Counted from the first letter of the stretch, positions 33,384 through 46,645 are shown. The stretch is 64,000 bases of DNA from Cudoniella acicularis (GCA_013054445.1 JAAMPI010000005.1:50519-114518), one strand, 5' to 3'. Notes: generated by a model from the sequence alone, not told the origin. Translations and numbers: made by a program.

Positions 33384-35219
33384 TCAGTGTCTTAGTTTGA
33401 CGTCAGCATCTATGGAAACATTAAAGGGAAATGATTGAGAAACTTACTCAAAGGGTGGCTGCAGCTTAGCTGCGGTTTCTGGGTATATTTGGTCGCGAGC
33501 TCATCTCTGATGCTGTTGAGTAATTGGACGTAGCTCTGTTGTGGGTTCTTCTTCATTGAGGTGATAAAGGCCCAAGACATGGCGCCTGTAGCTTGCGCTG
33601 CAATGGTTGCATCGGCCCTATAAGATCTTGGTTAGCTTAAGTCTTACCAAGAGGAAGCTGATAGCTGAATGATAGATCAACAAAAAGGAAAAATGGATCA
33701 GGTGACCCAACGTAACTTGCAGCTCTAAGCCTACGCCACAGCCGTACTAGGCTATTTGTGTAGTCTTAGAGCTTTCAAAAAAAACAAAAAAAAATTACAA
33801 AAAGCAAATGCCGCTAATAGATATACAAATATGCCAGGGCTTGCCCGGTGGCTCCGAGTGGTATCCCAATTCCAACGCCCACGCCCACGCTAACCCCCCA
33901 TATTGAAAATTCCCCATAACGCCCCATCACTTTTACTTCCCAGTAGCCATTCTGTATGACCAATCTATGCAGAACAATATAGGAAAGGGTATACTAACGA
34001 TGTCTGGTCATCTTTACTACCGGACCACATAACGACATCCGCTGGGGATGTTTTTGTAGCCATAGTCTTGTTATATGCATCATCACCAGTAGTGGCCTTT
34101 TTGAAGAAGCCCATCAAGTTAGAAGCCACACCGCCAAGATCGCCATGGCTGTATGATGAGATGACGCCAAGGAGACCTTGCCCAGCTTCTTTGGCAAGGT
34201 TGGGTTCCTTGAGAACACCTTGTGTGGAATAAATGTATGGCAGATCCAAGGCAGTTCCAGAGTGGCAAGAATCGAAAATTGCCGTCAATCGCACACCAGG
34301 CGATAGGGGTTGCACCATAATTCTGTGCATCTCGTCGTCCACAATATGACCAACCTGTCGGAAATCGACCGGGTAAATTACTTCATCGTATCCATCCTCT
34401 TCATCTCCATCGAGATCTTTGGTTTGACCACCGTGACCTAGGGTAATTGTAAGTAAAGCCACAACAAAGCTCACGGATTTCAACAAACCTGAATAATGAA
34501 AGAAGAGGGAATCATTTGGACGAGCATCCCTGACCAGCCAATGCATCGCTCTCAATATGTTTTGTTTCGTTGGTTGACTCATTGGGTTTTGTTGATCATC
34601 CGTGAGAATAACCATGTCATCCCGCTGATAACCGAAGTTCTCGTTCAAAAATGCTGACATGTTCTTTACATCATTGATACAACCTCGTAATTGACCCCTT
34701 TGTCCAAAATAGTTTATTCCGATCAAGAGCGCTTTCCGCCGTCCCTGGCAGTTCGAATATTGGAAAGCGTACCCTTGAGGGGCACCCTGGCCGAAATTTT
34801 GGGGAGTACTCGGAGGTGGAGGAGGAGCTTGAGGGTTGCCATTGACGTAGCCATTCGAGTTTATGGAGGGCATTCCTAACATTCCCAATCAGTTTCTGAA
34901 CTAGAACCATTGCCGATCTGCGTCCTACCAGGTCTGTCATATTGTGGTGCGTTGGGTGGGACGTTGTTATAGCCGCCGTATTGTTGCGGAGGAGGGTGGG
35001 AATAGCCATACTGGCCTTGCGGGGGAGGAGGTTGTTGATAGTAACCGCCTTGCTGCGGAGGTGGCCCGTAGTTCTGAGGAGGTCTGCGAGAATCATTGTT
35101 AGCATTTAGTTTTTGTGTGGGGGAGCCACAACATCCTACGGGTAGTAGTTTGGCTGGGGCGGGTACTGCTGTGGTGGACCTCCATATCCATGATAACCAG
35201 CTCCGGGATATCCAGACAT
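33384..35219 (-). CDS. mca1: Metacaspase (Mca1/CasA type)
   Basis: Six minus-strand exons (35219-35140, 35083-34929, 34875-34489, 34437-33999, 33617-33448, 33409-33384) join to 418 residues. The prodomain (about residues 1-105) is rich in Pro, Gln, Tyr and Gly (YPPQPNYYP, then [13 protein letters not shown]), as in yeast Mca1. The p20 domain starts near [14 protein letters not shown], with catalytic His209 in FHYSGHGG (split by an intron) and catalytic Cys265 in FDSCHSG. The p10 part ends SHPLNADVKLRH. Metacaspases are calcium-dependent Arg/Lys-specific cysteine proteases linked to stress, ageing and protein-aggregate clearance. The last exon codes for only eight full residues and rests on a good GTAAGT donor and frame closure. 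The intron before exon 5 is 381 nt and holds a hairpin, listed separately. Confidence 0.95.
33721..33773. repeat. Imperfect palindrome (hairpin) inside the fourth metacaspase intron
   Basis: The left arm 33721-33743 (starting AGCTCTAAG) is nearly the reverse complement of the right arm 33750-33773 (ending CTTAGAGCT), with a 6-base loop between. The outer nine bases pair perfectly, and the rest pair with a few mismatches and one bulge. An A-rich tract follows at 33775-33800. It could be a tiny foldback element or an RNA structure in the intron. Confidence 0.8.
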
Positions 35220-38200
35220 GGCTCTGCTTCGTTGATTGTCTATTAGAAGAAGAAAATGCTGTTTTTGCTTGTCGTCGGCGTAACGCCGAGGAGCGCGTCC
35301 GAAGGGTTGAGATGGTGCTCTTTCTCAGGCTGGAACAATGCGGTCTTGACTCTGATCCTAAGACAAGGCTCATGGACTTGGGAGAAGGGATTCTTTATAG
35401 CTTGAGGCTTGGTGAATGTTCCGCAGGGTAAGAACGTGGGGCAAGAGCAGTTAGACCAGAATCCGCGGCGGACGTGTAGCGACGGCCGTCTGTACTATGA
35501 TGAACAAGGACAGGGAAGCCGTGTGAATGTAGGGAGTATTACAGTAGCGCGGATGCGGATTCGGATTAATTCCAGATGGGCGGTCAGACACTGACAGGCA
35601 GGCGGCAGCGGGTGCTGAGTTATAGCCCAAAGAGGTAGGGCTGAGGCAGCGGAGGTAGAGGTGGAGGTGGATGTGGAATACTTGTAATCGGGCAGAGGGC
35701 GACAGCAAGCCAAGAGATTCGTTTCAACTCGTGCTGTGTGGCACTGGCGCTGGCGCAGGCACTCGTGTCTAAGAAGGGACGACGATGGCGATGGCGATGG
35801 CGACGGTGGATGGACAGCAGAGGAAAGCTTGGGGCAATTGGGGAGTTTAGCGGCTGATGATGATGTCTCGCTAAATCCGGCGGCCCCTCCAACAAGGCGC
35901 GAAAGGCAAGAAGGCCTCTCTGGGCAAGCTGGCGAAGCTGGGGTCTGCAATACGGAAAAAAACTAAAGAGCCGCCGTGGACCACTCACACGCCTGCCAGA
36001 GAGAGCCCGCCATATCCACAATTCCCCATCGAGCCATGCCACATGCCACATGCCACCCCTGAGCTTGTTCTCTTTTGCACCTTAGGCCTGCTGGCCTTGC
36101 CAAGTAACGGCCTGGAAGCTCCTGTTTCCCGACAAGCTTCGCTCAGAGTCCGCTGTACCGCTGCGAAAACATGCTGGAATCTAACTTCCCTGCGAACCTA
36201 CAGGCCTGAAGGCCCCAGACCCCAAAGCTGTCGTGTTAGCACACGGTCCAACACGTATCACTACTGTCCGATGTCAATTTGGATCGCGACTCACGATCCC
36301 CAACAACACCGCGGCCAGAGGAGCACGCGCCTAAACCGCACCATGAAGTGAACAGACAACGCTACACGAGCCAGGCGCGCACCAACACTCTGGTTGAGCC
36401 CAGCAGTGTGCTCGGTTGCCGCCTCCCGCTTCAAACTTCCGCCCCAGTGTTAACTTCGACTAAACCGAGTCTCTCTTTGTCTTGGCAATAATAGAGTTTC
36501 TGGGGGCATTCCAAAAACCTCCTACGGTGCCAGAGCGTTAGAGTTCCGACGGTCTACTTCTCATGCCTAGACTTTTCTCGCAGTTTGAGGCCCAAAGGGG
36601 CAGCTTGAAGACGCTGTCGTAGCTTGTCGGAAAACTGTCGGATTGACTGACTTGAGCTCTCCGACTTTCACGGAGGATCCGTGTTCCAAGAGTTTTCTAT
36701 GCCACCTTCCACGCATTGCATTAGGAGGCTCAGAGGCTTAGAGCCTGCACAGTGACAGCGAATATCCAAAGCCGCAGTCATCAGATATAACATTATGTCA
36801 TACGGTACCGGGAAGGCCTCGTGCATTCAGCCAAATCTCCTTGCCTGCAGAAGAGTTTGGGAAAAGAGCATCACCAACCCGAGGACTCCAAGATGATGCC
36901 AGGAAGGCACGTTTGGTGCAGAGTGTCCCATGCGATCACGATAAAACTAGTGGTCCTTCGAGGTCGCCGATGAGGCTGTTGTCAACGGACCCCGCGTCCC
37001 CCTGCCAGTTAGACTTGTTCGACCCTTGAGCTCTTCGCATCTAATAACCGCTTGTTTTGACCCTTTTCGGGCAAGGAGCGAAGGGAGCACTGCCGAAGCT
37101 GGAGTCAAATGAGCGTATCGATGGCGATTGTCGATGTGAATGTCGACGTCGACGTGCAGCCAGCTAGTCAAGGACTCAAGGCCATTACTACCCTCAAGAT
37201 GCGGCTTGCCAGCATGTCTGTAACTTTGGAGTCTCCGAGTCGGCACTACGCCTGAGCCTGAACCCGAGCCTACCCCGTACCAGTACAAACAAACGTCCTA
37301 CTACCGACGGAGTGCCCGAATATATCTTTTTGTGGCTTGCGTGGTCGTCGCTGCAAGCCAATTAGTTGTGCTCGCTAAAGCAAGATCGATGCACGCCACC
37401 TGGGCCGACATGCATGTCTTGAGCCACGATGTGGCATTCTCCCCCTAACCGCTTTAAGCGCAACAACCACCTCCATCACTACCAGACAAGCTTTTGCAAC
37501 GATACTGGTCAATTTCGAAGAGAAGATGAGCTTCGGTGCTTCACACCGCAGGATGCAGGCAGCAATTCCGCCATTGGCGAATGAGATCTTCCAAAGGGAC
37601 GGTCAGGCAATGGCCTGCACCAGATCCCCACGTCTTGGGTGGAGTTGGAGGACCCATCACCCGCAGAGCAGAACGCCACGCAACCTTCGTCACTTTCTCT
37701 TGTACTGTTTCAGCAGCAGTAATTTCGGTGGCTAGTGGCTACTCCGTACTGCTGCTGCACATGCATTCTGCTTTCTGTCCTTCACTTCCACCTCTCCACT
37801 CCCAAGCAGTCGAGGACACGCCGATACCCTCAACCATCTCAAGCAGCCACAGCAGACGGACCCATCGTTACATCTTTGAGATCTGGCATGAGCATGAAGA
37901 AAAGGGCCGAAGGATCAAAAAGCTTCTCGTGCATGTTCATCGGCCGTCATCGTCTCGTCTCCAGTGAAACGGTCGGTCCTTCCCATACAGATCTGCTTTA
38001 GCGAAGTCCTAGATCTCTTCTCACCGTAGATATGCAGGCGGAGTGGCTGTGCATTTCCCAAAACTTCAGCAAATTATCCCTTTCCATACAATTATGCTTT
38101 CCCAAAAAGATCAGCTTTCTCCAGTTACGCCATCTCACCAATGGGGTTGCCGATGTTACCATTCCGCATGGCATTTGTGGCTCAACATCTAAGGGCCGGC

Positions 38201-41200
38201 AATTGGTTGGTCCTTACAGAACTCTCCCACTACAGAGAATGCGGCACATCAGCCTTACCGGTGCGACGCGCTGAATCTAGGGTTCAAAATAGTATCCAAC
38301 TAGAAGCCCCGAAGCGGAAAGATATCAGACTAGCAGTTATGCTTAAGTCGATTCCATATTTCACATTGATCAATTACTCAGGGGAAAGCCGCCCGAAACC
38401 AATACTGTTGCTAATTCTCTCCTTTCTGCAAAGCTGTCGTATTACCCGACTATCTATTTGAGACACGTCGTTATCTCTTGTCCTGTCACCTCTACTCCGA
38501 CAATCATTTTCAACTCAGAGTTGCTACTTTACTCTGCTGCCTAAACATACTCTTTCAATCTTAAATAAATTGAAGACAAGCAAATCCCCGTTGCGCTTCA
38601 CAGGGATCTTCAGGGGTAACGGGAAATATCCGTTTTGGAACCATGGAAATGGACCCCACCTTTGTGGCTTGATCTTAAGCGCCATCGAATAGACGCCAAT
38701 CCTTCCACAGTCAGCAGTGCATCCTTCCCGATAAACGAGGATAGGGTATAAATATATTTGGGGTCAATTATTGATCCGTTAATCGGAATTCATTTGCTGA
38801 CTGTTCAATTCCTTCTCATTATTGCAGCTTCGTGATGGACAAGGTCGACCATATTCAATATCTAATTTTGGCGAGGATGTTCGAAGGTCCGAGAAACTGA
38901 CAAGCTCCCTTGCCAATTGCAGAAATCATAGGATGGCACGGATTTTCTGTGGTCTGATGGGCATTGAATATCTCAACCTCAGAGCTACACGAGAAAGTTC
39001 TGACACGAGAAGAATCGGCATTGGGAGTAAATGCGCATCGTGGGGGCATGGCTTGAAATATTGAAACTCTTTACGGGCAGCTGAGCATGGATGTGTTTTC
39101 CAGATCGGGTGCCCAGAAGATCAACAAATACAGAATGCACTGCAGATACGAAGATGTATCGCGCATATTCCAAGGGTGACATTGTTTGGAATCATCTCAG
39201 GAAGTGAAAGACTCGAGAATGTCATATCATTGATACAGGCTCTTCACTTCTGCGGATCAGATAGGTGGGTCTGTGTCATGTCAAGAGAACGAGGTGACCA
39301 CTAGAGTGGTATTATTCACTTGCCCCTTAAAAAAATAATGTCATTACAACCCCTTTCGAGGTAAGAGATAGATGAGGAACACAGCTGGTAATGGTCAAGG
39401 GCTGTTTAGCATAGCGTCTCTTTATGGAGCCTCGGCTCTCAAGGTCAATATTGAGAAGGAATTCATTCATGCAGCCGTTCAAGATACGGGTTAGTAATGT
39501 CGGTGGGGGGCGGAAGGGAGCGCGCGCCACGTAAATTTTCCGATGAGAGGAAAGCTAAGCTGAGGTCTCGTATGCTTTTGAGCAGGAAGCCAACACGCCG
39601 GCAGGTATGCATTTCATTCTTCGTACTCCTAAAAGTCTTTCTAGATTTATTGTTGGCAGGGAGGAGAACTCGCCTTTTTTGAAGAGGGGTGGCAGTCCTG
39701 TTGGTCTTTGATACTCGTGGTTTGTGGATAACTAACAATCACATCAACCCTCAACGCTAACTTAACCTCAGTATTCACTTGAACACACACAAGAATCACC
39801 GGAAATTACTCTGCTATTCGAAGTTTACCCGACAACGTCAATAACCTCTTTCTCTACGTCGCATACGTCCTCGTCGTTTCAATCTCTTTGGTGCTGTCTT
39901 GGAGATCAACTGCTCCTAGCCTTTTCGAACTACAACCAACCAACCAATCATGTCTTGCTGTGTCCTAGCAATACTACATACATATGTATAAGGGAATTTA
40001 TAGGAACTATCGAGAACTGTGGCAAATATAATTTTCGAACTGAAGGAGGCTGGTTCTTCGTCCCGGGGAATGGAAAGGGGTTGAAAAACTTGGAGGGCCC
40101 TTAGAGTAGACCCGGGTGCTAAGCCCGTGGCACCTCTGCCAAGGCGCATTGTCCGAAAGGGCTATTGTTTATTTTCATAGTGTATTTTGTGGAGTGGGAC
40201 TTGTTGAGTGGATCTTGTGGAGTGGATGGCCGGAGAGGGTTCGACGGTGCCTGTGCCAATTGCAGGTATGAAGGAGAAGGATCTGCCTGCACTTTAGATC
40301 TTCGCAGATAGAACGCTGCGTCGTGTTCTAGGAACGCCAAAGGGACCCCAATCCTCATATAAATCAGCTAAAGAACGTACTTTTCAGAATGTTGATTTCC
40401 CCCGCTGCCTGTGAAGTCTCGCCGGGTTTATGAGCAAGATGGCACAAGTCAGACATTCATCCAACATCCCAACATTGAAGTGGAACTAATTCACAGAATA
40501 AAAGAAAAGGAGGTTTAGGCTGAGAGTGTGTCAAGAGGTAGCAAGCACAACGGTGCCCTTTCCGAAATCATTCAAAGTAGATCATGTTTCGCGGTGATGC
40601 TGAATTCGTTCAAAAGCTTTGTAGGTTAAATGACGTGAGGACGAGGAAATCACAAAAGAATTACAGAAGGAGAGATTCATTGCCGTTAAATACCCATTCT
40701 TCTAGGTCTTTTCAGATATTTGACGGCAACGAATTTCGCCCAACATAGTATATATGCTGTAATTGAAAAACATGGACAGCAAATTGTCAACAAGAAAGCA
40801 AGGTAATAAGTAGTAGCTTTGGGAACTGTTTAATATCTGCAATAAGACGTCACGTCCATTTCTTGAATCACACGGGGAAGAGGCAAAGGCAACATTCAAT
40901 GAGAGAAGTCATCGTTACCCTTCTTCGGCTATCAATTAATCACCACGAGGCCCTCTCCCCCCACCCCATTTTGTCTCTCCGTCATAAGGGCTTGAGCGAA
41001 CAAAAGTCGAGACCATCTGATAAACATAGGATCTTATTCTCTTTTGACTGCGTAGTGGTGCTCGGGTAATGTATTGTCATTTGGAATAGGTTAGAATATT
41101 GGAAATTCGACGTGTGTCTTTTTCTGCCTTTTTGAGGAAAGGGGCGGCTGTTGATAATTATGGTGATTTAGGCTTTGGAGGCAATAATAGGTCCTGGTGT

Positions 41201-42841
41201 GAAAATCTGAGGTGAGATACCGATGGATTGAAGTCTTACTTGCTGGAATCATTTTTACAAAAACGGTCCGCGATTTGTGAGTTGATCTTGCGATCTGGCA
41301 ATTGCTATTTCGACTCATGAGCAAGTAATTCTACTTCCTGTAAAGTATTTATGCCTACCTCAATTCAGTCTTACCCTAGTAAATAAAAGTTCTCAATTAT
41401 TTTCATTTCCATATCTCATAGAAGACCAACTCAAAGTCATCAGAACTAGCTCTCACTTGGCGAGGTAAATCCCCCCCCTTTAATGCATTCAAACACTTCA
41501 AATTATAAAGCTCTTCCACGATAATTGGTAGAGGAATATTTCCAAATCTCAAATACGAGAATAGGTTATAATAATGCATCTTACTAATTAGTATTATATT
41601 TCATGGCTATTTTAAGAAATTAAAGTGTGTCGGCAAGGTTTAGCCCAGGAAGCAAGACGTATAACCTATGCGGTGGGACCAACTCTTAAAGACCTACTTA
41701 TTTTCTATTCGCTCTTACAAATATCTTCCATTTTCAAAAAGCCTCAGTAGTGACAAGAGTATTATATATATCTCGTCTATTAAATAATTTTAACTCTCCA
41801 ATAGAAAAATTCCACACTAAATAAACCACGAGTAAAACTCCGTAACTTTTCCTCATTGGATCCCTTAGGAAATTAGACCTGGACTAAGGGTTTCATCGAG
41901 TGTAAAAATTAGGTCATTGGATTAGAGGGTATGAAGAAAGGTAGGTAGGTTTAACTATCTTGCTTGGGTTTTCGCAGATTGATATTCAACTTGCTTTAGT
42001 TCAGCACTCAGAGGAGTTTTTCCTCATTGCTGATACTCTCTCAGTAGTTAGGCTTTGGGAGTGAATTGAAATAAAGCTGGATTTGGCAGCTTAGATCACT
42101 ATGTATATATCGGTCCCAAAGGGAGTATTTTGCACTTCCCCATTTCTCAAGGAAGACTTTTGGCAAGTTACCCTTCCCTTCATACTTCGAAAATTTGTTT
42201 AAGGTAGAGGGAATATACTCAATGCAACGAGCTCGACCGAGAAGACTTGAATCGCAACTCTAAAAATGGCGTAGTTTACAGACCACATTAAGAAGCCTCT
42301 TTCAATTTACCTTGCGAAAATCATAATGCCCGGTTTCAACGGAAAGAGGTATAAGGTCAACTTTCAAACATGTAGGAGTAGTAAACTCACTCTCTTTACT
42401 AGTCGGTGCTTGCCTGGCTGTCTATTGTTCACGAACAAATAAATTGCTTCCCTAAAATTTTGACCGTAAATATTTCCTTTCTATGTAAATTGTGCTTGTT
42501 GGCTTAATTAAGAACGACGTTATAGAGGGACACTGAAGAATATTTCAAGAGAGAACACGGTCTTGCGTGGTTACCTACTTGTGAAATCTTACCTTGCAGA
42601 TGAGGATTGCTTGAGAGGGTTGTGATTTTAGTTTAAAAGTTGATAGATTGTTTTAGAGGAGACGGCTGCCCATTTTAGGTAACAAATAAGGCGGTTACTG
42701 AAAGCCCTCCCCGAACAGGATTTCACTACGTTCTGTTCCAGATTAAAAAGAGATCAATGCAGGTACTCTATACAATCATTATTCATGAGCTGGCTCTAGA
42801 GGTATTACTCAGGCACTGAAAACCGCTGGAATGTATCGCTT
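35220..42841. other. Gene-poor interval of about 7.6 kb
   Basis: No gene can be supported on either strand. The first part (35.2-38.1 kb) has ordinary base composition and many short overlapping frames with no family resemblance, for example 37526-37735 and 38141-38461. It includes simple repeats such as GATGGC units near 35784-35804. From about 41.3 to 42.7 kb the sequence is visibly AT-rich with frequent stops in all frames, like a decayed repeat. I found no terminal repeats or transposase motifs by eye. The stretch could hold long non-coding transcripts, multi-exon genes with very short exons, or old degenerated elements. Confidence 0.55.
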
Positions 42842-44876
42842 CTAATTTACATCCATTTTATCATCTTGCGCACTCTCATCAGTCCCCGCCGGTGCTTCCT
42901 TTCCAGCAGGTTTGCTCTCAGCAGGATCTTCAATCTTCCGCATCAGATACGATATCATGCCCCAAATCAGCTGCATAGATTCCACCCTCTCCTTTGCTAA
43001 GAAGAGGTCGTACCATTTACTCCTCCACATCGGTAATCGCTCCCACTGCTCTGCCTCGTCTCCTGACAAGGCGGTTAATAACGTGTCTGGAACTCTGACT
43101 CGGATGATGGAAATGTGATGGTTCAAAGCACTGACTAAGAAGACATCATCGAAGCCTTGACCAGAGTTTTCTTTCCCGATAGGAGAGTATCTTGCCCTTC
43201 TATCCCACGTTGAAGAAGGGGGGATTAGCTTCCTGTAGTTTTCGTAAATGGCCATGTTACCTCCGGAATCCTTTCCTCTTTTCGACCTCTTAATTGGACT
43301 TGGGCCATTGATGCCAAAGACTCTTCTGGTTTCAGCAGCAACGCTTCTCTCATTTTCATCAGACGGCACGATCTTCTCCCCAACGTCAGCATTCATTGCA
43401 GCCAATTCGTCAACCTTGTCTGCTTCTCTTCCTATAGGACCACCTGGGCCACCTCCCCATCTCTGCTTAGTAGTCCACCATTTACCTTCTCCAAGCCTAC
43501 TCTCAGTCTTGCCTTCTCGGGCACGTTGCTGAGCGGTAAGAAGCACAGCTACAACTTCTCTTGCAAGATCAAGTTGAGATTCTGCTTCTGTGGCAAAGAC
43601 AGTGCTGGCGCGGCAAGATATAGCTGCCACAGGACCCTCCACAATGCCGGCACGTGCAGCAGAGCGTTCCGTCGGGGTTCGGTAGATGAAAGTTGCAGAA
43701 GAGTTGAAGTAAGAAGGTGGTGACTGTGTAGACGATGGGGGTGTCAGGTGAAGGCGGGGTTCACAACGCGGAAATGAGACATTGCAACCGAAGTCGTAAG
43801 CAACGAGTTTGATAAAGGCGGTAAGGAGGTGTTGACGGCAATCCGGGGGAAGTTGAGACCCGGTTCCAGTGCGTGTATGCGTTTGCTGATGAAAAGGGAT
43901 TGTGGAGACATCCTCCTTTTCCTCGGATGAATCTGATGAGTTTCCTGGAGGAGGGTCCGAGGGCAGTGGCAACGAAGTATCATCCCAGTAACCAGAGAAG
44001 AACTCCAAGTTTTTGAAAAACTCGTAAGCATTTCCTAATCGTACAGCTGACTCTCCAGTTGGTGGCGGTATGCGTCGGATGGTACGGAAGGCAGCAGTGT
44101 TGTCTATCAACAGCTCATTCTCCCGCTCTCGATAGGTCTGCACGCCGGGTGACAGATTGCCATTGCTCAGGGGCTTTCTTGTTGCATCGTTTGCCTCCAA
44201 TAGATTGTCTGCAGCAATAGAGTTCCACTTGTCAATAGGTGGCAAAAAGCTAGTGTCAGGGATAATGTCGTGTGGTTGAGCATTTGATATCACGTGGAGG
44301 CCGAGAGCTTCGAAATACGAGAGCCTGATGTCTGCAGGCCTGTGTATACTCTGCAAGAAGGCCACCAATGATTGGTCTCCCCTTATGGACGAAGGCGATT
44401 TACCATCCGCTTGTGGCGCGCACTGGGGAAATCTGACTGGTGTTTGTGGAGGAATCTTCCTGGGCGGGCCCTCGGTTGAATTCTGAACTGTGCGTATTTG
44501 TGAGAACTAGATCTTCAGAGGCAAAATCGAGCAAGGTGGTAAAGCCGAGACCAATGACATAGGAAGACAAGACATCTGAAACATAGAACGTGCACAAAAA
44601 GAGCCATTGTGCTCTCCGTCATGACTGACGTCTCGTCTCATCATATCGATGCCCAAAGGCATAACTTCAGATGGCTCGACACCATGCACTCAACGGTGCG
44701 GTGTGACAACTGAAGGATGGAGGGATGGAGGATGAACCGGCGCGGGGGACAGCGGCCAGAAACGGTGTGTAGTGTTTGGTACAAAAAGCAACGGGCGCAA
44801 CAGTGGGCAACGGTGGACGCTTTCCTGCGGGCATAATGTGGTGGTGCTTACCTAGGGCTGGGATACTGGCAAACAT
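42842..44876 (-). CDS. Conserved uncharacterised fungal protein; 5' exon tentative
   Basis: The main exon (44436-42842, minus) is a long open frame with an ordered N-terminal part (SIHRPADIRLSYFEALGLHV, NAQPHDIIPDTSFLPP, AFRTIRRIPPPTGES, AYEFFKNLEFFSGYWDD) and a C-terminal end around MQLIWGMISYLMRKIEDP; both look well conserved. The middle is low-complexity with a basic patch (PSPIKRSKRGKDSGG). This exon has no ATG at its start. A short exon at 44876-44852 (MFASIPAL, clean GTAAGC donor) joins through an acceptor at 44437 and gives 539 residues in frame, but it needs a 415-nt intron, so another small exon may be missing. I cannot name a function. The absence of a signal peptide or membrane segment suggests a cytosolic or nuclear protein. 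Confidence 0.75.
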
Positions 44877-46645
44877 GATGGAAGCCTCTGCGAATCTCTC
44901 TCCGCGATCAATGGGATGGCGGCGGACGGCGGAAGGCAGGCGGCGATTGAGTGTGAGGCTACGAGAATAGCTGCATCTGAATTAGTCGGTACGGATGGCT
45001 GCCTGTGTTGGGAGTGGTTCGCTGAGACAGGAGTGGTGGTGGTTGAACAGATGGCGAGGGTGAGGTTGAGAGAGCGCATTGAGGCCCGGATAAAGATGTT
45101 GCTGGTTTTGGAGGCAGCGGGTTCCATTCGCTTCATGCATCGCAGTGACGGCGATGGGGACAGTGCTCTTTTTTTCGCTGCCGATCCACCAGCAGAGCCA
45201 GTAAGGGCTGCCAAAAGCGAGCAGAGCCCGCTCTGAAGAACGACACGGCCATGCAATACCTGCGCATTATTCTGTCACTGTTGGCATGTCGCTGATGTCA
45301 GGCTTTTTCCAAGCAGTGAAGAGGATTGCCCGTGCGTCTCGGACGACAGATCTCCCGCCTACAGAGCATGTTGATCCACCGGCCAAGTTTCCGAGTGGCC
45401 ACTGGCCTCTTTAGGGTTGCTGGAGCCTGCTGGCCCCGATTAGATAACCTTAAGCAGCCACTGAAAACCTTAATGGCCCCCATACTAGTAAATAAACAGC
45501 ATCACCAAGTTGGTAGCTGCCGCCACATATTAATCCAGCACTATTATGCCTCGATTGAGAGCGCGGAAGGCAGAAGGCGGAAGGCGGAAGGCGGAAGGGA
45601 AAAAAAGCTGATGCAGTGAGCTGCAATTAATGTCCGAGGAGACACATTCCAGAACGGAGTACCAAGTCCTCGAGATGCACACCTCTGATCATTATTTTCT
45701 ATTCCGTATTGATGCAGGAACACCAGATCGCTTTGTCTTCATGTGTATTCATGGCACTGCAGGAAGCGATACCTAGTACCCACGTACAGTCAGTACCTTA
45801 TTTGGTTTCTGCGCTCTGCATACAATCAATTGCAAATATCTGGGGAGAGAGGGGGAGAAATGTCGGGGAGAAACGTTACCAGAAGAGTACATCACTGGTC
45901 ACCAGCGGATGGCTGCAGGTACATGTACCCTTTTCTGGGGGGTTTCTGCTGCACTGATCTGATTCGCCCCTGGAGCGCGCAGGCGCAGGCGCACGCGCCA
46001 CCAGCAAACATCTCCTAAATCTCCCTCGAAACAGTTTCAAGCGCTTTGCTCGTTACCACTCTCACCAGCGCCGCACTCCCCCTCTCGAGTTGAGCAAATT
46101 AATCGCTGCTGTTGGCCCTCTACTGCTAGGACATCCCCTTCACAATCGCTGTTTGCTCTGCTTTTCTCGCGTCCATTTGCACTCTCTCGGAGTCTCTCTG
46201 TTCACTGCACTTGGCGGTCGAGCGTTCGCTAGGCGAGTCCCAAGGAGTCCAGGCCAGGCCAGGCCGCAAGTGCCCCCCTGTGCACCCTCCCCAGGCCCCG
46301 GCAACGATTCTGCTTCGTGCTCTGTATCATCACAGGGGTCTGCAACAGGTGGAAACCCCTCCACTGAGCCCGTTCTGCCCTCCGCCGGGGAACTCGGTCA
46401 TTCTCAACGGCCTCCCAATGGAGTGTGACCCACCCCATACTCTCGCCAGATTGTTCGTGTTTGAGGAACGGAGATCGTGGTTTCTACGGCTCCTTCTCCA
46501 GAGTGTTCCTTTCTTGTTCATCGTGTTGGCTTCTATTCTTTCACAAACATCGTCGATAACATGCTCGAAGCGACGACTTGACGGCCTGGGAGCCCTTTCG
46601 TGTTGTGTGCAATCACCTTGACGGTTGAATATACATTCATTACAG
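44877..46645. other. Intergenic interval before the membrane-protein gene
   Basis: No complete gene is supported. It contains the 7-base tandem repeat at 45563-45597. Its last part has an open frame from 46211 to 46621 whose only ATG is at 46418, with a strongly hydrophobic stretch; this may be the 5' exon of the next gene (see findings). Confidence 0.5.
45563..45597 (+). repeat. Tandem repeat of a 7-base unit (GCGGAAG)
   Basis: Five head-to-tail copies of GCGGAAG are present; the second has one change (GCAGAAG). A similar purine-rich text occurs near 44920-44945. The repeat lies between genes. Confidence 0.9.

Noticed and set aside
38141..38461. 106-residue frame with an ATG in the gene-poor interval
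   Set aside because: The composition looks random, and there is no family match or neighbouring exon support.
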